The position numbers and the translations under genes were made by a program. From Marinobacter alexandrii (GTDB lineage: Bacteria > Pseudomonadota > Gammaproteobacteria > Pseudomonadales > Oleiphilaceae), in contig NZ_SWKM01000013.1 in the NCBI RefSeq assembly GCF_005871205.1, positions 434,001-498,000 on the forward strand: DNA of 64,000 bases. Reading direction: 5' to 3'. The notes under the pieces were generated by a model, which worked only from the letters and a program-made list of their open reading frames with translations, was not told the origin of the DNA and did not search any database. Shown here in pieces: positions 48,335-56,695 of this stretch; position 1 is the first letter of the stretch; each line of letters starts with the position of its first letter.

Positions 48335-48658
48335 CTAGAAATTCCACTTCAGATTCAGGCAGGCACCTTCATTCAGCAGTGCGATGCCGTGATCAGGCTG
48401 GGCCGGTTCGGACGCATACCGCTTGCTGCCATCGTCGGAGCGGGTCAGGGTCAGCGTCAACAGGCGAGAGCCAATCTCACTGACCGCCTCGACCGGGCCA
48501 TCGTCAAAATCACCGGACATGCGCTCCTGGAGCTCGTAAACGTCCTCAACGGTGACAGTTTCGCCCAACTCGTCGAATACGCGCTCAGCAGCTTCGGCGC
48601 GGACAACAAAGGCGACGAGATTAAGGGCTAGTAATGCGACAAAGATGCGAATAATCAT
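48335..48658 (-). CDS. Small secreted protein of unknown function
   Basis: A 107-residue product with a clear signal peptide (MIIRIFVALLALNLVAFVV, cleavage probably after RAEA). The mature part is mainly acidic and contains DELGETVTVEDVYELQERM and ALLNEGACLNLKWNF. One cysteine is near the end. I do not recognise a family. It is probably periplasmic. It lies alone between the CoA-transferase-like gene and the aldo/keto reductase. Confidence 0.6.
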   Translation of the reverse strand: MIIRIFVALLALNLVAFVVRAEAAERVFDELGETVTVEDVYELQERMSGDFDDGPVEAVSEIGSRLLTLTLTRSDDGSKRYASEPAQPDHGIALLNEGACLNLKWNF

Positions 48659-48868
48659 GACACTTCAACGACCTGGAAACCGAAAGGATTGTAATGATAC
48701 TTAAGGCTAAAGTCTAATGATTAAACGCCGGAAAGATGTGAAATTGAACACAAAAGCGCCACTGTTTTGTCAGCGAACACCCCCGTTTTTGTCAAAAAAT
48801 AATCCAGGATATTTCAGCGTGTAACAGACAGCGCCCAGCCTTGGCATTTGCCGGGACTGGGCCGCCGG

Positions 48869-49906
48869 TTATGGGCAGGGATAGGTGAACTCCGTATGCA
48901 ACGCCTCGATGGCGTCGAGCGCATCCAGGTCAAGGGAAATGGATGCGGAACCGATGTTTTCCTGCAGCTGCACCATCGTGGTGGCACCCACGATGTTGCT
49001 GGTGACAAAACTGCGACTGTTGACGAAGGCCAGTGCCAGTTCCACAGGTGACAGCCCATGCTCCCGGGCCAGCTCGACATAGGCCCGGGTTGCGGCCATG
49101 CCTCGGCTGTTGCTGTAGCGCTTGAACCGCTCATACAGGGTAAGCCGAGCTTTCTCCGGCCAGCTTTCGCCCAGGTACTTGCCGGAGAGCATGCCAAACG
49201 CCAGGGGCGAGTAAGCCAGCAAGCCGGCCTGTTCGCGATGGGCGATTTCAGCCATCCCCACTTCAAACGACCGGTTCAGCAGATTGTAAGGATTCTGGAT
49301 ACTGACCGCGCGTGGCCAGCCCTTTTCCCGGGCCAGGCGCAGATATTCCATGGTGCCCCAGGGGGTTTCGTTGGATAACCCGATTTGCCGGATCTTGCCC
49401 TCGCGGACCAACTCATCAAGGGCTTCCAGGGTTTCTTCAATGGGGGTAAAACTCTCTTCCGGATTAGTCTGGTACCCCAGCTGTCCAAAAAAATTGGTGC
49501 TCCGATCCGGCCAATGCACCTGATAGAGATCAATGTAATCAGTTTGCAAGCGCTTCAGGCTGGCCTCGCAAGCCTCCCGGATGTGGGCGCGGGTCAAACG
49601 GGGGCCGTTGCGGAGGTAGGTCAGGCCATTTCCCGGCCCTGCCACCTTGGAGGCAATGACCAGGTCGTCACGGCGGCCGCGTCGGGCCAACCAGTTCCCC
49701 AGGTACTGCTCGGTCAGCCCCTGGGTTTCAGCCCGGGGCGGCACTGGGTACATCTCGGCGGCATCGATGAAGTTCACACCAGCCTCGGTGGCGTAATCCA
49801 ACTGCTCAAAGGCTTCCGATTCGGTGTTTTGCTCCCCCCAGGTCATGGTGCCCAGGCAGATCAGGCTGACATCAATGTCAGTATTTCCCAATTTTCGCGT
49901 TTGCAT
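48869..49906 (-). CDS. Aldo/keto reductase, Tas-like
   Basis: An NADPH-dependent (beta/alpha)8-barrel oxidoreductase of 345 residues. The catalytic tetrad can be traced: Asp in NFIDAAEMY, Tyr in AEMYP, Lys in VIASKVAG and His in LYQVHWPD. The barrel continues with IRQIGLSNETPWG and PYNLLNRSFE. It most resembles Tas of E. coli, including the YPVPPRAET stretch. The ATG at 49906 is chosen for its GGAGA ribosome site. The substrate is unknown. It is divergent from the glycosyltransferase gene and may share its control region. Confidence 0.9.
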   Translation of the reverse strand: MQTRKLGNTDIDVSLICLGTMTWGEQNTESEAFEQLDYATEAGVNFIDAAEMYPVPPRAETQGLTEQYLGNWLARRGRRDDLVIASKVAGPGNGLTYLRNGPRLTRAHIREACEASLKRLQTDYIDLYQVHWPDRSTNFFGQLGYQTNPEESFTPIEETLEALDELVREGKIRQIGLSNETPWGTMEYLRLAREKGWPRAVSIQNPYNLLNRSFEVGMAEIAHREQAGLLAYSPLAFGMLSGKYLGESWPEKARLTLYERFKRYSNSRGMAATRAYVELAREHGLSPVELALAFVNSRSFVTSNIVGATTMVQLQENIGSASISLDLDALDAIEALHTEFTYPCP

Positions 49907-49943
49907 AGAGTCTCCGTATCGGATGGTGGAACGGGTAAAGGGA

Positions 49944-49972
49944 TTGTCATGGGACTGTCGCAGTACTGTCAC
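49944..49972 (+). promoter_or_regulatory. Three-fold PHO-box (PhoB) half-site array before the GT4 gene
   Basis: Three direct repeats at exactly 11-bp spacing: TTGTCAT (49944), CTGTCGC (49955) and CTGTCAC (49966), separated by GGGA and AGTA. They match the PhoB half-site CTGTCAT. CATAGT (49983-49988) lies 10 bp beyond the last repeat as a possible -10. Orientation is that of the glycosyltransferase gene. Confidence 0.78.
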
Positions 49973-50020
49973 GCCCCGTTTTCATAGTGAGGACATGTCA
50001 GAGGAACCACAGGAATCATC

Positions 50021-51241
50021 GTGACCAAGACCGTTCAGGCCGCACGGCGCCAACAACACATTACCATTGTATCTGAGACCTTTCCGCCGGAAATCAACGG
50101 GGTGGCGAACACACTCAGGTATTTGTGCCAGGGTCTGATGCAGCGCGGTCATCGGGTCACTGTGGTGCGCCCCCGCCAACGCCATGAAAGCAAAGGCATG
50201 GTACCCAGTGCGGGCCGCGGCCTGTTCAGCCACGAACATGTGGTCACCGGCCTTCCGCTGCCGGGCTACGCCGACCTTCGTTTTGGTCTGGCCCGCAGTG
50301 GCGAGCTGCGCAGGCTCTGGCTGAAAGATCGACCTGACGCCATTTACGTGGCCACACAGGGCCCCCTGGGCGTTGCCGCCGTGTCGGCCGCCCGAAAGCT
50401 TGGCCTCCCGGTGAGTTCAGGGTTTCACACCAATTTTCACAGTTATAGCCGGTACTACGGTGTTGGCATCCTCGAACATCTTCTGTGCGCCTATGGCCGC
50501 TGGTTCCATAACCGCACCTCGATCACCCTGGTGCCTACCAGGAAAATGGCGCAGACCACTGCAGCTATGGGCATCAGGCCCACCGGACTCTGGAGCAGAG
50601 GCGTGGACTGCAACCGGTTTGCCCCTCACAAACGGGACCAGGCACTGCGAAAACGCTGGGGCCTCAAGGAAAACGAACGTGCTGTGATCTACGTGGGCCG
50701 ACTGGCTCCGGAGAAAAACCTGTGCATGGCCGTGGCCTGCTTCGAACGTATTCGTGGCCTGCACCCCCAATCCCGGTTCATTCTGGTCGGTGATGGCCCC
50801 CTGCGGCGACAATTGGCTGAGCAGCATCCGGATTACATCTTCTGCGGCACCCAGCGCGGCGAAGACCTCGCCCGTCATTATGCCTCAGGTGACCTATTCC
50901 TGTTTCCGAGCAAGACCGACACTTTCGGCAATGTCGTTCTGGAAGCCATGGCCAGTGGGCTCGCTGTGATCGCCTTTGATGACGGTGCGGCCAGCGAACA
51001 CCTTCGGCATGAGGAAAACGGCATGAAAGCCGACCTTCTCGAAGATGAGGGCTTTGTTGACGGCGCGCTGCGACTCGCCGACCAGCCCACGCTATTGAAT
51101 CGCATTCGGGCCCAGGCCCGACTCGACGCTCTCGAGCTGGACTGGAACTCGCAAATTGAACAGTTCGAGCAACTGGTTTTCACCCAAACAGCCAGGACCG
51201 GATACCATGCCATTAACAAGCAAAGCATCTCGCTTCTTTGA
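50021..51241 (+). CDS. GT4-family glycosyltransferase
   Basis: A 406-residue GT-B fold glycosyltransferase of family 4. The N-terminal acceptor domain has VSETFPPEINGVANTLR and GFHTNFHSYSRYY. The C-terminal nucleotide-sugar domain has IYVGRLAPEKNL, FILVGDGPLR and the EX7E motif (SKTDTFGNVVLEAMASG). It belongs with the GDP-mannose- or UDP-sugar-using MgtA/PimB-like enzymes, which glycosylate diacylglycerol or other lipids. The start is GTG after AGGA. It overlaps the PAP2 phosphatase gene by 35 bp and is preceded by a PHO-box array, suggesting lipid work under phosphate limitation. Confidence 0.88.
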   Translation: MTKTVQAARRQQHITIVSETFPPEINGVANTLRYLCQGLMQRGHRVTVVRPRQRHESKGMVPSAGRGLFSHEHVVTGLPLPGYADLRFGLARSGELRRLWLKDRPDAIYVATQGPLGVAAVSAARKLGLPVSSGFHTNFHSYSRYYGVGILEHLLCAYGRWFHNRTSITLVPTRKMAQTTAAMGIRPTGLWSRGVDCNRFAPHKRDQALRKRWGLKENERAVIYVGRLAPEKNLCMAVACFERIRGLHPQSRFILVGDGPLRRQLAEQHPDYIFCGTQRGEDLARHYASGDLFLFPSKTDTFGNVVLEAMASGLAVIAFDDGAASEHLRHEENGMKADLLEDEGFVDGALRLADQPTLLNRIRAQARLDALELDWNSQIEQFEQLVFTQTARTGYHAINKQSISLL

Positions 51242-51779
51242 ACAGGCAGATCAACGGGAATATGCGTTCTGCCAGGCCATCAACCGCGTAGCCGGAGTGC
51301 CCTCGGTACTCGGCTACTTCCGACTGGTCAGCCGCCTGGGTGACGGCTGGTTCTGGTACGCGCTTATTCTGACCATCCCCTTTCTTTGGCCGGCCCAAGG
51401 TCCGGCGCTGGCTTTGCTCATGACCCTGACTGGCCTGACCTGCACCCTGACCTACAAGCTGCTAAAACGGCGCCTGATTCGGGAGCGGCCGTTCATTTCC
51501 TTCCCTTCCATCAACTGTGGAACGCCGCCCCTGGACAGGTATAGCTTCCCATCCGGGCACACCCTGCACGCGGCCTGCTTTCAGACCATGTTGTTCTTGG
51601 CCAGCCCTTCACTGGCTCTGGCCATCCTACCCTTCACCCTCAGTGTTGCCGCCTCACGGGTGGTGCTGGGATTGCATTACCCTACGGACGTTGCCGCAGG
51701 TGCCGTAATTGGTGGGTTGCTGGGGTATCTGTCGACGCACCACCTTCTGGCAGACTTCCTGCGGCTATTTCCGGCCTGA
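51207..51779 (+). CDS. PAP2-family membrane phosphatase
   Basis: A 190-residue membrane phosphatase related to phosphatidate and undecaprenyl-diphosphate phosphatases. The three PAP2 motifs are complete: KRRLIRERP (K-x6-RP), PSGHT and SRVVLGLHYPTD (SR-x5-H-x3-D). About four to five membrane segments are present. The ATG at 51207 is preferred; a longer frame starts at 51156 inside the preceding gene. The 35-bp overlap with the glycosyltransferase indicates coupling: it could supply diacylglycerol from phosphatidate to that enzyme. Confidence 0.9.
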   Translation: MPLTSKASRFFEQADQREYAFCQAINRVAGVPSVLGYFRLVSRLGDGWFWYALILTIPFLWPAQGPALALLMTLTGLTCTLTYKLLKRRLIRERPFISFPSINCGTPPLDRYSFPSGHTLHAACFQTMLFLASPSLALAILPFTLSVAASRVVLGLHYPTDVAAGAVIGGLLGYLSTHHLLADFLRLFPA

Positions 51780-51781
51780 GT

Positions 51782-52846
51782 TCAGTCAAACAGCCGCAGC
51801 TGCGTTACCGGCGCATCGTCGTTGCGGAATCGCACTCCCAGCCCCAGCAGACGCACGGGGCGATCTTTCTCGCCCGCCAGCTCCTTGAACAGGGGCAGAT
51901 AGTCCTCGATTTCCGGCTCCTGCACATGCTCGCGGACCCGTTCGAGAGTATGGGTGGAAAAGTCGCTGTAGCGGATTTTGATAAAAAGCTTGTGGATCGG
52001 CTTGCGCGCGCCTTTGCGGGTCAGCCGCAGATTCAGGTCCGCGACCAGCGCCGCCATGACGGTTTCGCAGGCGGCGCGATCGGGTAGATCGTGGGAAAAG
52101 GTTCGCTCGACACTGATTGACTTGGCGATCCGCGACACCACCACTGACCGGTCGTCACGCCCGTGCGCCATCTCATGCAGACGGTAGCCCTGCTTGCCAA
52201 AACGGTCCATCAGCACGTCCGGGCCAATGGCCTGAAGATCGCCACAGGTCTCGACACCCAGGGCATTGAGCTTGGCCGCAGTCACCTGCCCTACGCCAAA
52301 CAGCTTCTGCACCGGCAGCGTGCGGACAAAGCCATCGACATCCTCAGGCCGGATTACGAACAGACCATCGGGTTTTTCCCAGTCACTGGCAATCTTGGCG
52401 AGGAATTTGTTGGGGGCGACGCCGGCAGACACAGTAATACCGACCTCGCGGCGAATGCGCTCGCGAAGGTACCGGGCCATCAGCGTGGCGCTGCCTTTGT
52501 GATCGGTGACCTCGGACACATCCAGGAAGGCCTCATCCAGGGACAGCGGCTCCACCAGATCGGTCATTTCCCGCAGAATGGCCATGACCTGCTGGGAAGC
52601 CGCCCGGTAACGGCCCATGTCCGTGGGCACAGTCACCAGGCCCGGACACAGCCGCCGGGCCTCGCTGCCAGGCATGGCTGAACGCACGCCGAAAGCGCGA
52701 GCCTTGTAGTTGCACGTGGTCACCACGCCCCGGCCACCGTCGCCACCCACGGCCAGCGGTACGTCCCGCAGGGTCGGATCGTCACGCATCTCCACCGCGG
52801 CGTAAAAGCAGTCACAATCGACATGAATGATCTTGCGCTGGTGCAT
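51782..52846 (-). CDS. dinB: DNA polymerase IV (Y family)
   Basis: Error-prone translesion polymerase. The 354-residue protein begins [19 protein letters not shown] (metal Asp), then [12 protein letters not shown] (catalytic Asp-Glu), [20 protein letters not shown] and the helix-hairpin-helix region. The C-terminus QLRLFD is a typical beta-clamp binding motif. The ATG at 52846 is chosen because the longest frame starts at 52879 inside the LexA box. It is convergent with the PAP2 gene, with a 2-bp gap. Confidence 0.96.
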   Translation of the reverse strand: MHQRKIIHVDCDCFYAAVEMRDDPTLRDVPLAVGGDGGRGVVTTCNYKARAFGVRSAMPGSEARRLCPGLVTVPTDMGRYRAASQQVMAILREMTDLVEPLSLDEAFLDVSEVTDHKGSATLMARYLRERIRREVGITVSAGVAPNKFLAKIASDWEKPDGLFVIRPEDVDGFVRTLPVQKLFGVGQVTAAKLNALGVETCGDLQAIGPDVLMDRFGKQGYRLHEMAHGRDDRSVVVSRIAKSISVERTFSHDLPDRAACETVMAALVADLNLRLTRKGARKPIHKLFIKIRYSDFSTHTLERVREHVQEPEIEDYLPLFKELAGEKDRPVRLLGLGVRFRNDDAPVTQLRLFD

Positions 52847-52871
52847 GGTGCCTGAAACTCGCGTCAACATT

Positions 52872-52887
52872 CTGTACATTTATACAG
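52872..52887. promoter_or_regulatory. LexA (SOS) box of dinB
   Basis: CTGTACATTTATACAG fits CTGT-N8-ACAG perfectly, with an AT-rich centre. It lies 26 bp before the dinB ATG, so LexA bound there would block the promoter. SOS control of dinB is known in many gammaproteobacteria. Confidence 0.92.
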
Positions 52888-52962
52888 CCTTGTATCTTAC
52901 GGTACTATGCTGAGAATGTCAGAAATTCCAATGATCACGAGTCGAACCCATCGCGAGGCCCC

Positions 52963-53244
52963 ATGAGCAATCCTATCCCCGAGTCAGACCGCACAGAAAT
53001 TGAAGCTGCCGCCTTTCGTCGCCTGGTAAAGCACCTGCGCGAACACACCGAGGTCCAGAATATCGATCTGATGAATCTGGCGAGCTTCTGCCGCAACTGC
53101 CTGTCGAAATGGTATCGCGCCGAGGCCGAGCAGCAAGGCTTCGAGATCTCCGATCCTCAGGCTCGGGAGGAGATCTACGGCATGCCCTATGAAGAATGGA
53201 AAGACCGCTATCAGACCGGCGCCAAACAGGATCACAAAAAATGA
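52963..53244 (+). CDS. DUF1244 family protein
   Basis: A 93-residue protein of the DUF1244 family, a small helical fold of unknown role known from proteobacteria. The conserved segment LMNLASFCRNCLSKWY (two cysteines) followed by EEIYGMPYEEWK is diagnostic. GAGG precedes the ATG. It ends in an ATGA overlap with the hopJ-like gene. It is divergent from dinB. Confidence 0.9.
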   Translation: MSNPIPESDRTEIEAAAFRRLVKHLREHTEVQNIDLMNLASFCRNCLSKWYRAEAEQQGFEISDPQAREEIYGMPYEEWKDRYQTGAKQDHKK

Positions 53245-53621
53245 ACGTGAATGAGGCGGTGCGTATTCACCTGGCGTCCCTTGCCGCCGGCCGTGCGGAA
53301 TTCGACGATACCCTGGCGCTGATTGAGCGCCATTTCGAGTACCGGCCGACCGGTTTCCACAACGGCCCACTGTACAACGCCGCCGGTGAGAATGCCGGCT
53401 CGTGCCGGGCCTTTGCCCTGGGCCAGTACTGCAATCTGACCGAGGCTGACACGCTGACGCTGTTCGCCCAGCACTACCACCAGGTTCTGGATGAGCCCAC
53501 CGGCAGCAGCCATGGCAATATCCGCCAGTTCATCAGCACCGGCTGGTCCGGCATCCGTTTCGAGGACAGTCCACTGCGACCGCGCCCGTCGCCCAACACC
53601 ATGGAAGAGACCCCTTCATGA
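53241..53621 (+). CDS. HopJ-like protein
   Basis: A 126-residue protein of the HopJ family, named after a Pseudomonas syringae type III effector but widespread in bacteria without such secretion systems. FDDTLALIERHFEYRPTGF and NGPLYNAAGENAGSC are the family hallmark, followed by LFAQHYHQVLDEP. The ATG at 53241 overlaps the DUF1244 stop by 4 bp; an in-frame upstream start lies inside that gene. Its end overlaps minC by 4 bp too. No type III genes are near, so an effector role is unlikely here. Confidence 0.9.
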   Translation: MNVNEAVRIHLASLAAGRAEFDDTLALIERHFEYRPTGFHNGPLYNAAGENAGSCRAFALGQYCNLTEADTLTLFAQHYHQVLDEPTGSSHGNIRQFISTGWSGIRFEDSPLRPRPSPNTMEETPS

Positions 53622-54385
53622 CCGATACCGCTAACCCCGGCGTTAAACAGGTTTTCCAGTTGAAAAGTGCCAGCGTGTCCATGACCGCACTGGAACTGCA
53701 CTATTTCGACAATGAAGACTTCGAGGCCACACTTCGGGACAAGATCAGTCAGGCTCCGGGCTTCTTCAAGGACATTCCGATTATTGTCAGCCTGGAAAAA
53801 TACGAAGGCCTGGACAGCGAGCTGGACTTCTTCAAGATTATCGGCGCGTGCCGTCGCCACCAGATCCATGTGGTCGGCGTGCGCGGCGGCAATGAAGACC
53901 AGCGCCGACTGGCCCGTGGTGCAGCACTGGCGTTGCTGCCCGGCAACAGCCAACGGGACCGCGCCCACGCCCCGGAAACCTCAGCCGAGACGCCGGAAGC
54001 CAACGGGTCAGCCGCGCCAGAAACCCAGGCTGCCAGCGCTGGCGAACCGGCACCGGCACGGGTGATCAACCAGCCGGTCCGTTCCGGTCAGCAGATTTAT
54101 GCACCCGAGGGAGACCTGGTTATCCTGGCACCGGTGCAGGCCGGCGCAGAAGTACTGGCCGCCGGCAACATTCATGTGTACGGTCCGCTGCGCGGCCGGG
54201 CACTGGCGGGCATTCACGGGGCAGAGTCGGCCCGGATTTTCTGCCAATCTCTTGAAGCGGAGCTTGTGTCCATCGCCGGACACTATAAAATCTCCGAAGA
54301 TCTTCAGGACAACGGCTGGAAAAAGGCTGTACAGATCCAGCTCAGGGAAGACCTGCTGGTGGTGACACCACTGGACAAGGCCTGA
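53618..54385 (+). CDS. minC: Septum-site-determining protein MinC
   Basis: FtsZ-polymerisation inhibitor that acts with MinD to block division at the poles. The 255-residue protein has the N-terminal domain (about 10-115; FKDIPIIVSLEKYEG), an Ala/Glu/Pro-rich linker (about 118-150), and the C-terminal beta-helix domain that binds MinD (PVRSGQQIYAPEGDL, VHVYGPLRGRALAG-type, here IHVYGPLRGRALAGIHG). It is a little longer than E. coli MinC because of the linker. It overlaps hopJ by 4 bp (ATGA) and is followed 77 bp later by minD. Confidence 0.96.
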   Translation: MTDTANPGVKQVFQLKSASVSMTALELHYFDNEDFEATLRDKISQAPGFFKDIPIIVSLEKYEGLDSELDFFKIIGACRRHQIHVVGVRGGNEDQRRLARGAALALLPGNSQRDRAHAPETSAETPEANGSAAPETQAASAGEPAPARVINQPVRSGQQIYAPEGDLVILAPVQAGAEVLAAGNIHVYGPLRGRALAGIHGAESARIFCQSLEAELVSIAGHYKISEDLQDNGWKKAVQIQLREDLLVVTPLDKA

Positions 54386-54462
54386 TATCGAGACGGACTG
54401 CAACAATCTGACCGGATAATTCCGCAGACACGACGAATCCACCGCGAAACAGGAATTTTACC

Positions 54463-55275
54463 TTGGCTAGAATCATTGTCGTTACTTCAGGAAAGGGCGG
54501 CGTTGGTAAAACCACAACCAGCGCCTCTATCAGCACCGGACTTGCCAAACGCGGCCACAAAACCGTCGTTATCGATTTCGACGTGGGCCTGCGCAACCTG
54601 GATCTGATCATGAACTGTGAACGACGGGTCGTGTACGACTTCGTCAACGTCATCCAGGGTGAAGCGTCCCTGAACCAGGCGCTTATACGCGACAAGCGGG
54701 TGGATACCCTATACATCCTGCCCGCCTCCCAGACTCGCGAAAAGGAAGCCCTGACCAAAGATGGCGTCGAAAAAGTCATCAACGAGCTGTCGGACACCTT
54801 TGACTACATCGTTTGCGATTCACCAGCCGGCATTGAACACGGGGCCCTGATGGCGCTGTATTACGCCGACGAAGCCGTGGTCGTAACCAACCCCGAGGTA
54901 TCATCGGTTCGCGATTCCGACCGTATCCTGGGCATTCTGCAGAGCAAATCCCGCCGCGCGGAAATGGGCCAGGACCCGGTCAAGGAGCACTTGCTGCTCA
55001 CCCGCTACAACCCGCAACGTGTCGAGAAAGGCGAAATGCTGTCCGTGGCTGACGTTGAGGAAATCCTCGCAATTCCGCTGCTGGGTGTTATTCCGGAAAG
55101 TCAGGTGGTCCTGAATGCCTCCAACCAAGGCCTTCCGGTCATTCTGGAAGGCGAGAGCGATGCCGGCCAGGCCTACGACGATGCTGTCGGGCGGCTTTTG
55201 GGCGAAGACCGGGAACACCGGTTCATGACCGCCCAGAAGAAAGGGTTTTTCTCACGGATGTTCAAGGGAGGTTGA
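54463..55275 (+). CDS. minD: Septum-site-determining ATPase MinD
   Basis: Membrane-cycling ATPase that recruits MinC and oscillates with MinE. The 270-residue protein has the deviant Walker A GKGGVGKTT, DFDVGLRNLDL and VCDSPAGIEHGA, and a C-terminal amphipathic helix (KKGFFSRMFKG) for membrane binding. The start is TTG after AGGAA. minE follows after 3 bp. Confidence 0.98.
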   Translation: MARIIVVTSGKGGVGKTTTSASISTGLAKRGHKTVVIDFDVGLRNLDLIMNCERRVVYDFVNVIQGEASLNQALIRDKRVDTLYILPASQTREKEALTKDGVEKVINELSDTFDYIVCDSPAGIEHGALMALYYADEAVVVTNPEVSSVRDSDRILGILQSKSRRAEMGQDPVKEHLLLTRYNPQRVEKGEMLSVADVEEILAIPLLGVIPESQVVLNASNQGLPVILEGESDAGQAYDDAVGRLLGEDREHRFMTAQKKGFFSRMFKGG

Positions 55276-55278
55276 GGG

Positions 55279-55530
55279 ATGAGTTTCCTCGATTACTTTA
55301 AAGGAAAGAAAACACACACCGCCAGCGTCGCCAAGGAGCGACTGCAAATCATCGTCGCCCATGAACGCGGACAGCGGGACCAACCAGACTACCTGCCCAA
55401 GCTGCAGCAGGAGCTGCTTGAGGTCATTCGCAAATACGTTCAGATTAGCGATGACATGATTCAGGTGGAAGTGGACCGTAACGACAGCTGCTCGGTGCTG
55501 GAACTGAACGTCACCCTGCCTGAGCGCTAA
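55279..55530 (+). CDS. minE: Cell division topological specificity factor MinE
   Basis: An 83-residue protein that stimulates MinD ATPase and confines MinC to the poles. The N-terminal [13 protein letters not shown] membrane and MinD-binding region is followed by [16 protein letters not shown], typical of MinE, and the dimerisation domain. It is the last gene of the min operon. Confidence 0.97.
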   Translation: MSFLDYFKGKKTHTASVAKERLQIIVAHERGQRDQPDYLPKLQQELLEVIRKYVQISDDMIQVEVDRNDSCSVLELNVTLPER

Positions 55531-55551
55531 CCGGTGCGCCACGCCCGCAGA

Positions 55552-56559
55552 TTACCAGCGGGCATAATGGTCTTCCATCAATCCCCGTAGTCCGTCTACG
55601 GGGATTTTGTTTCCGGCATCGTCCCTTACAAACCCCGTGAAGGTGCCAATGAACTGACGAAAGTTGGACGCCAGCACCAGCGCGTTCATCTTTTCCCGGC
55701 GCACGCCAGACGGAACAAACTGCAGCGCCACCCGCCCGTCGTCAGTGCTTACATACCAGTCAGCCCCTGGCCGGTACCGATCAAAGACAAACCGCGCTGT
55801 TCCGACCCGGATGCAGCGCCCATCCAGCCAGATGGCATTTTCGGTCATGCCGGTCTCATTCACGCCAGCGGCCAGGTTAAGTCCAAGCGAGCGTCCATCA
55901 GCCAGTGTTCCCGCCATGCAGGCCCAATTCCAGGCCGTTTCCCGGCGCATGAACCCGCAGCTCCAGTCGACTGTCGCCCGAGTGCTGGCATCACACCGCC
56001 AGATCCGATGATCCCAGCGAATCTCGCCCTCCACCGGCAAGCCCGCGGATTTACGGGTGAATACCCAGCCATCGTAACCGGCCGGGCACACCAGCCGGAG
56101 TGGATCATTGTCGTCTTTGATCTCCAGATCAACCCGGATACCACCAGGCGCCGAGACGCTGATGTTGCGACCACCCGCAGCAGCACTCACCCGAAGCGAT
56201 ACATCGCCCTTGGAGAAACTGGCGACACCGTGCTCAGGCAGGGGCTCAATCCGGGTGCCACGAGCAAAGGGCTGGAGAAAGGATTGCTCGTACTTGGTGC
56301 CGGTTTCAAAGTCGTACAGGTAGAAAAAGCCATTAGCCACCAGCTTGAGATCCACCAGCGCCATGCCGAAAACCCAACCAGGCGCCATGGCACTGACAAA
56401 CTGAAACTGGTTGAACCGCCAGCGCCGGGCCAGACGGGAGCGAGGGCGGTCCATGACCGAGCGCAGGTCATAGTCCAGATAATTGATCTCATCCACCGGG
56501 TGGTCAATCACCCCCGGCGTGAGCCTTCCCTTGTCATCAATGAGCTTGCGTAAGGTCAT
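55552..56559 (-). CDS. DUF2804 family protein
   Basis: A 335-residue cytoplasmic protein of the DUF2804 family; function not established. It is Trp- and Gly-rich with a beta-strand-rich pattern. The most distinctive stretches are PGWVFGMALVDLKLVANGFFY cut to its core, TVDWSCGFMRRETAWNW and the closing GLRGLMEDHYARW. The ATG at 56559 starts where family members usually do; the frame continues to a GTG at 56655 without a ribosome site. It is convergent with minE. Confidence 0.8.
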   Translation of the reverse strand: MTLRKLIDDKGRLTPGVIDHPVDEINYLDYDLRSVMDRPRSRLARRWRFNQFQFVSAMAPGWVFGMALVDLKLVANGFFYLYDFETGTKYEQSFLQPFARGTRIEPLPEHGVASFSKGDVSLRVSAAAGGRNISVSAPGGIRVDLEIKDDNDPLRLVCPAGYDGWVFTRKSAGLPVEGEIRWDHRIWRCDASTRATVDWSCGFMRRETAWNWACMAGTLADGRSLGLNLAAGVNETGMTENAIWLDGRCIRVGTARFVFDRYRPGADWYVSTDDGRVALQFVPSGVRREKMNALVLASNFRQFIGTFTGFVRDDAGNKIPVDGLRGLMEDHYARW

Positions 56560-56695
56560 AATCGCGTCAGTTCGGGCCAATTGAAGGGACCGGCTACCCA
56601 GGGGGTTACCTGGTTCACAATCCCTTGTTTTGGTGGCCTTATGGGTTTTCGCCACATGCTAGACTCCGGCCACCGTCGCCAAGGAAGTTTACCTC

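Noticed and set aside
48769..48794. Two GTCA cores 22 bp apart near the small secreted protein gene
   Set aside because: The middle half-site at 11 bp is missing and the orientation does not face either neighbouring gene, so it is not called a PHO box.
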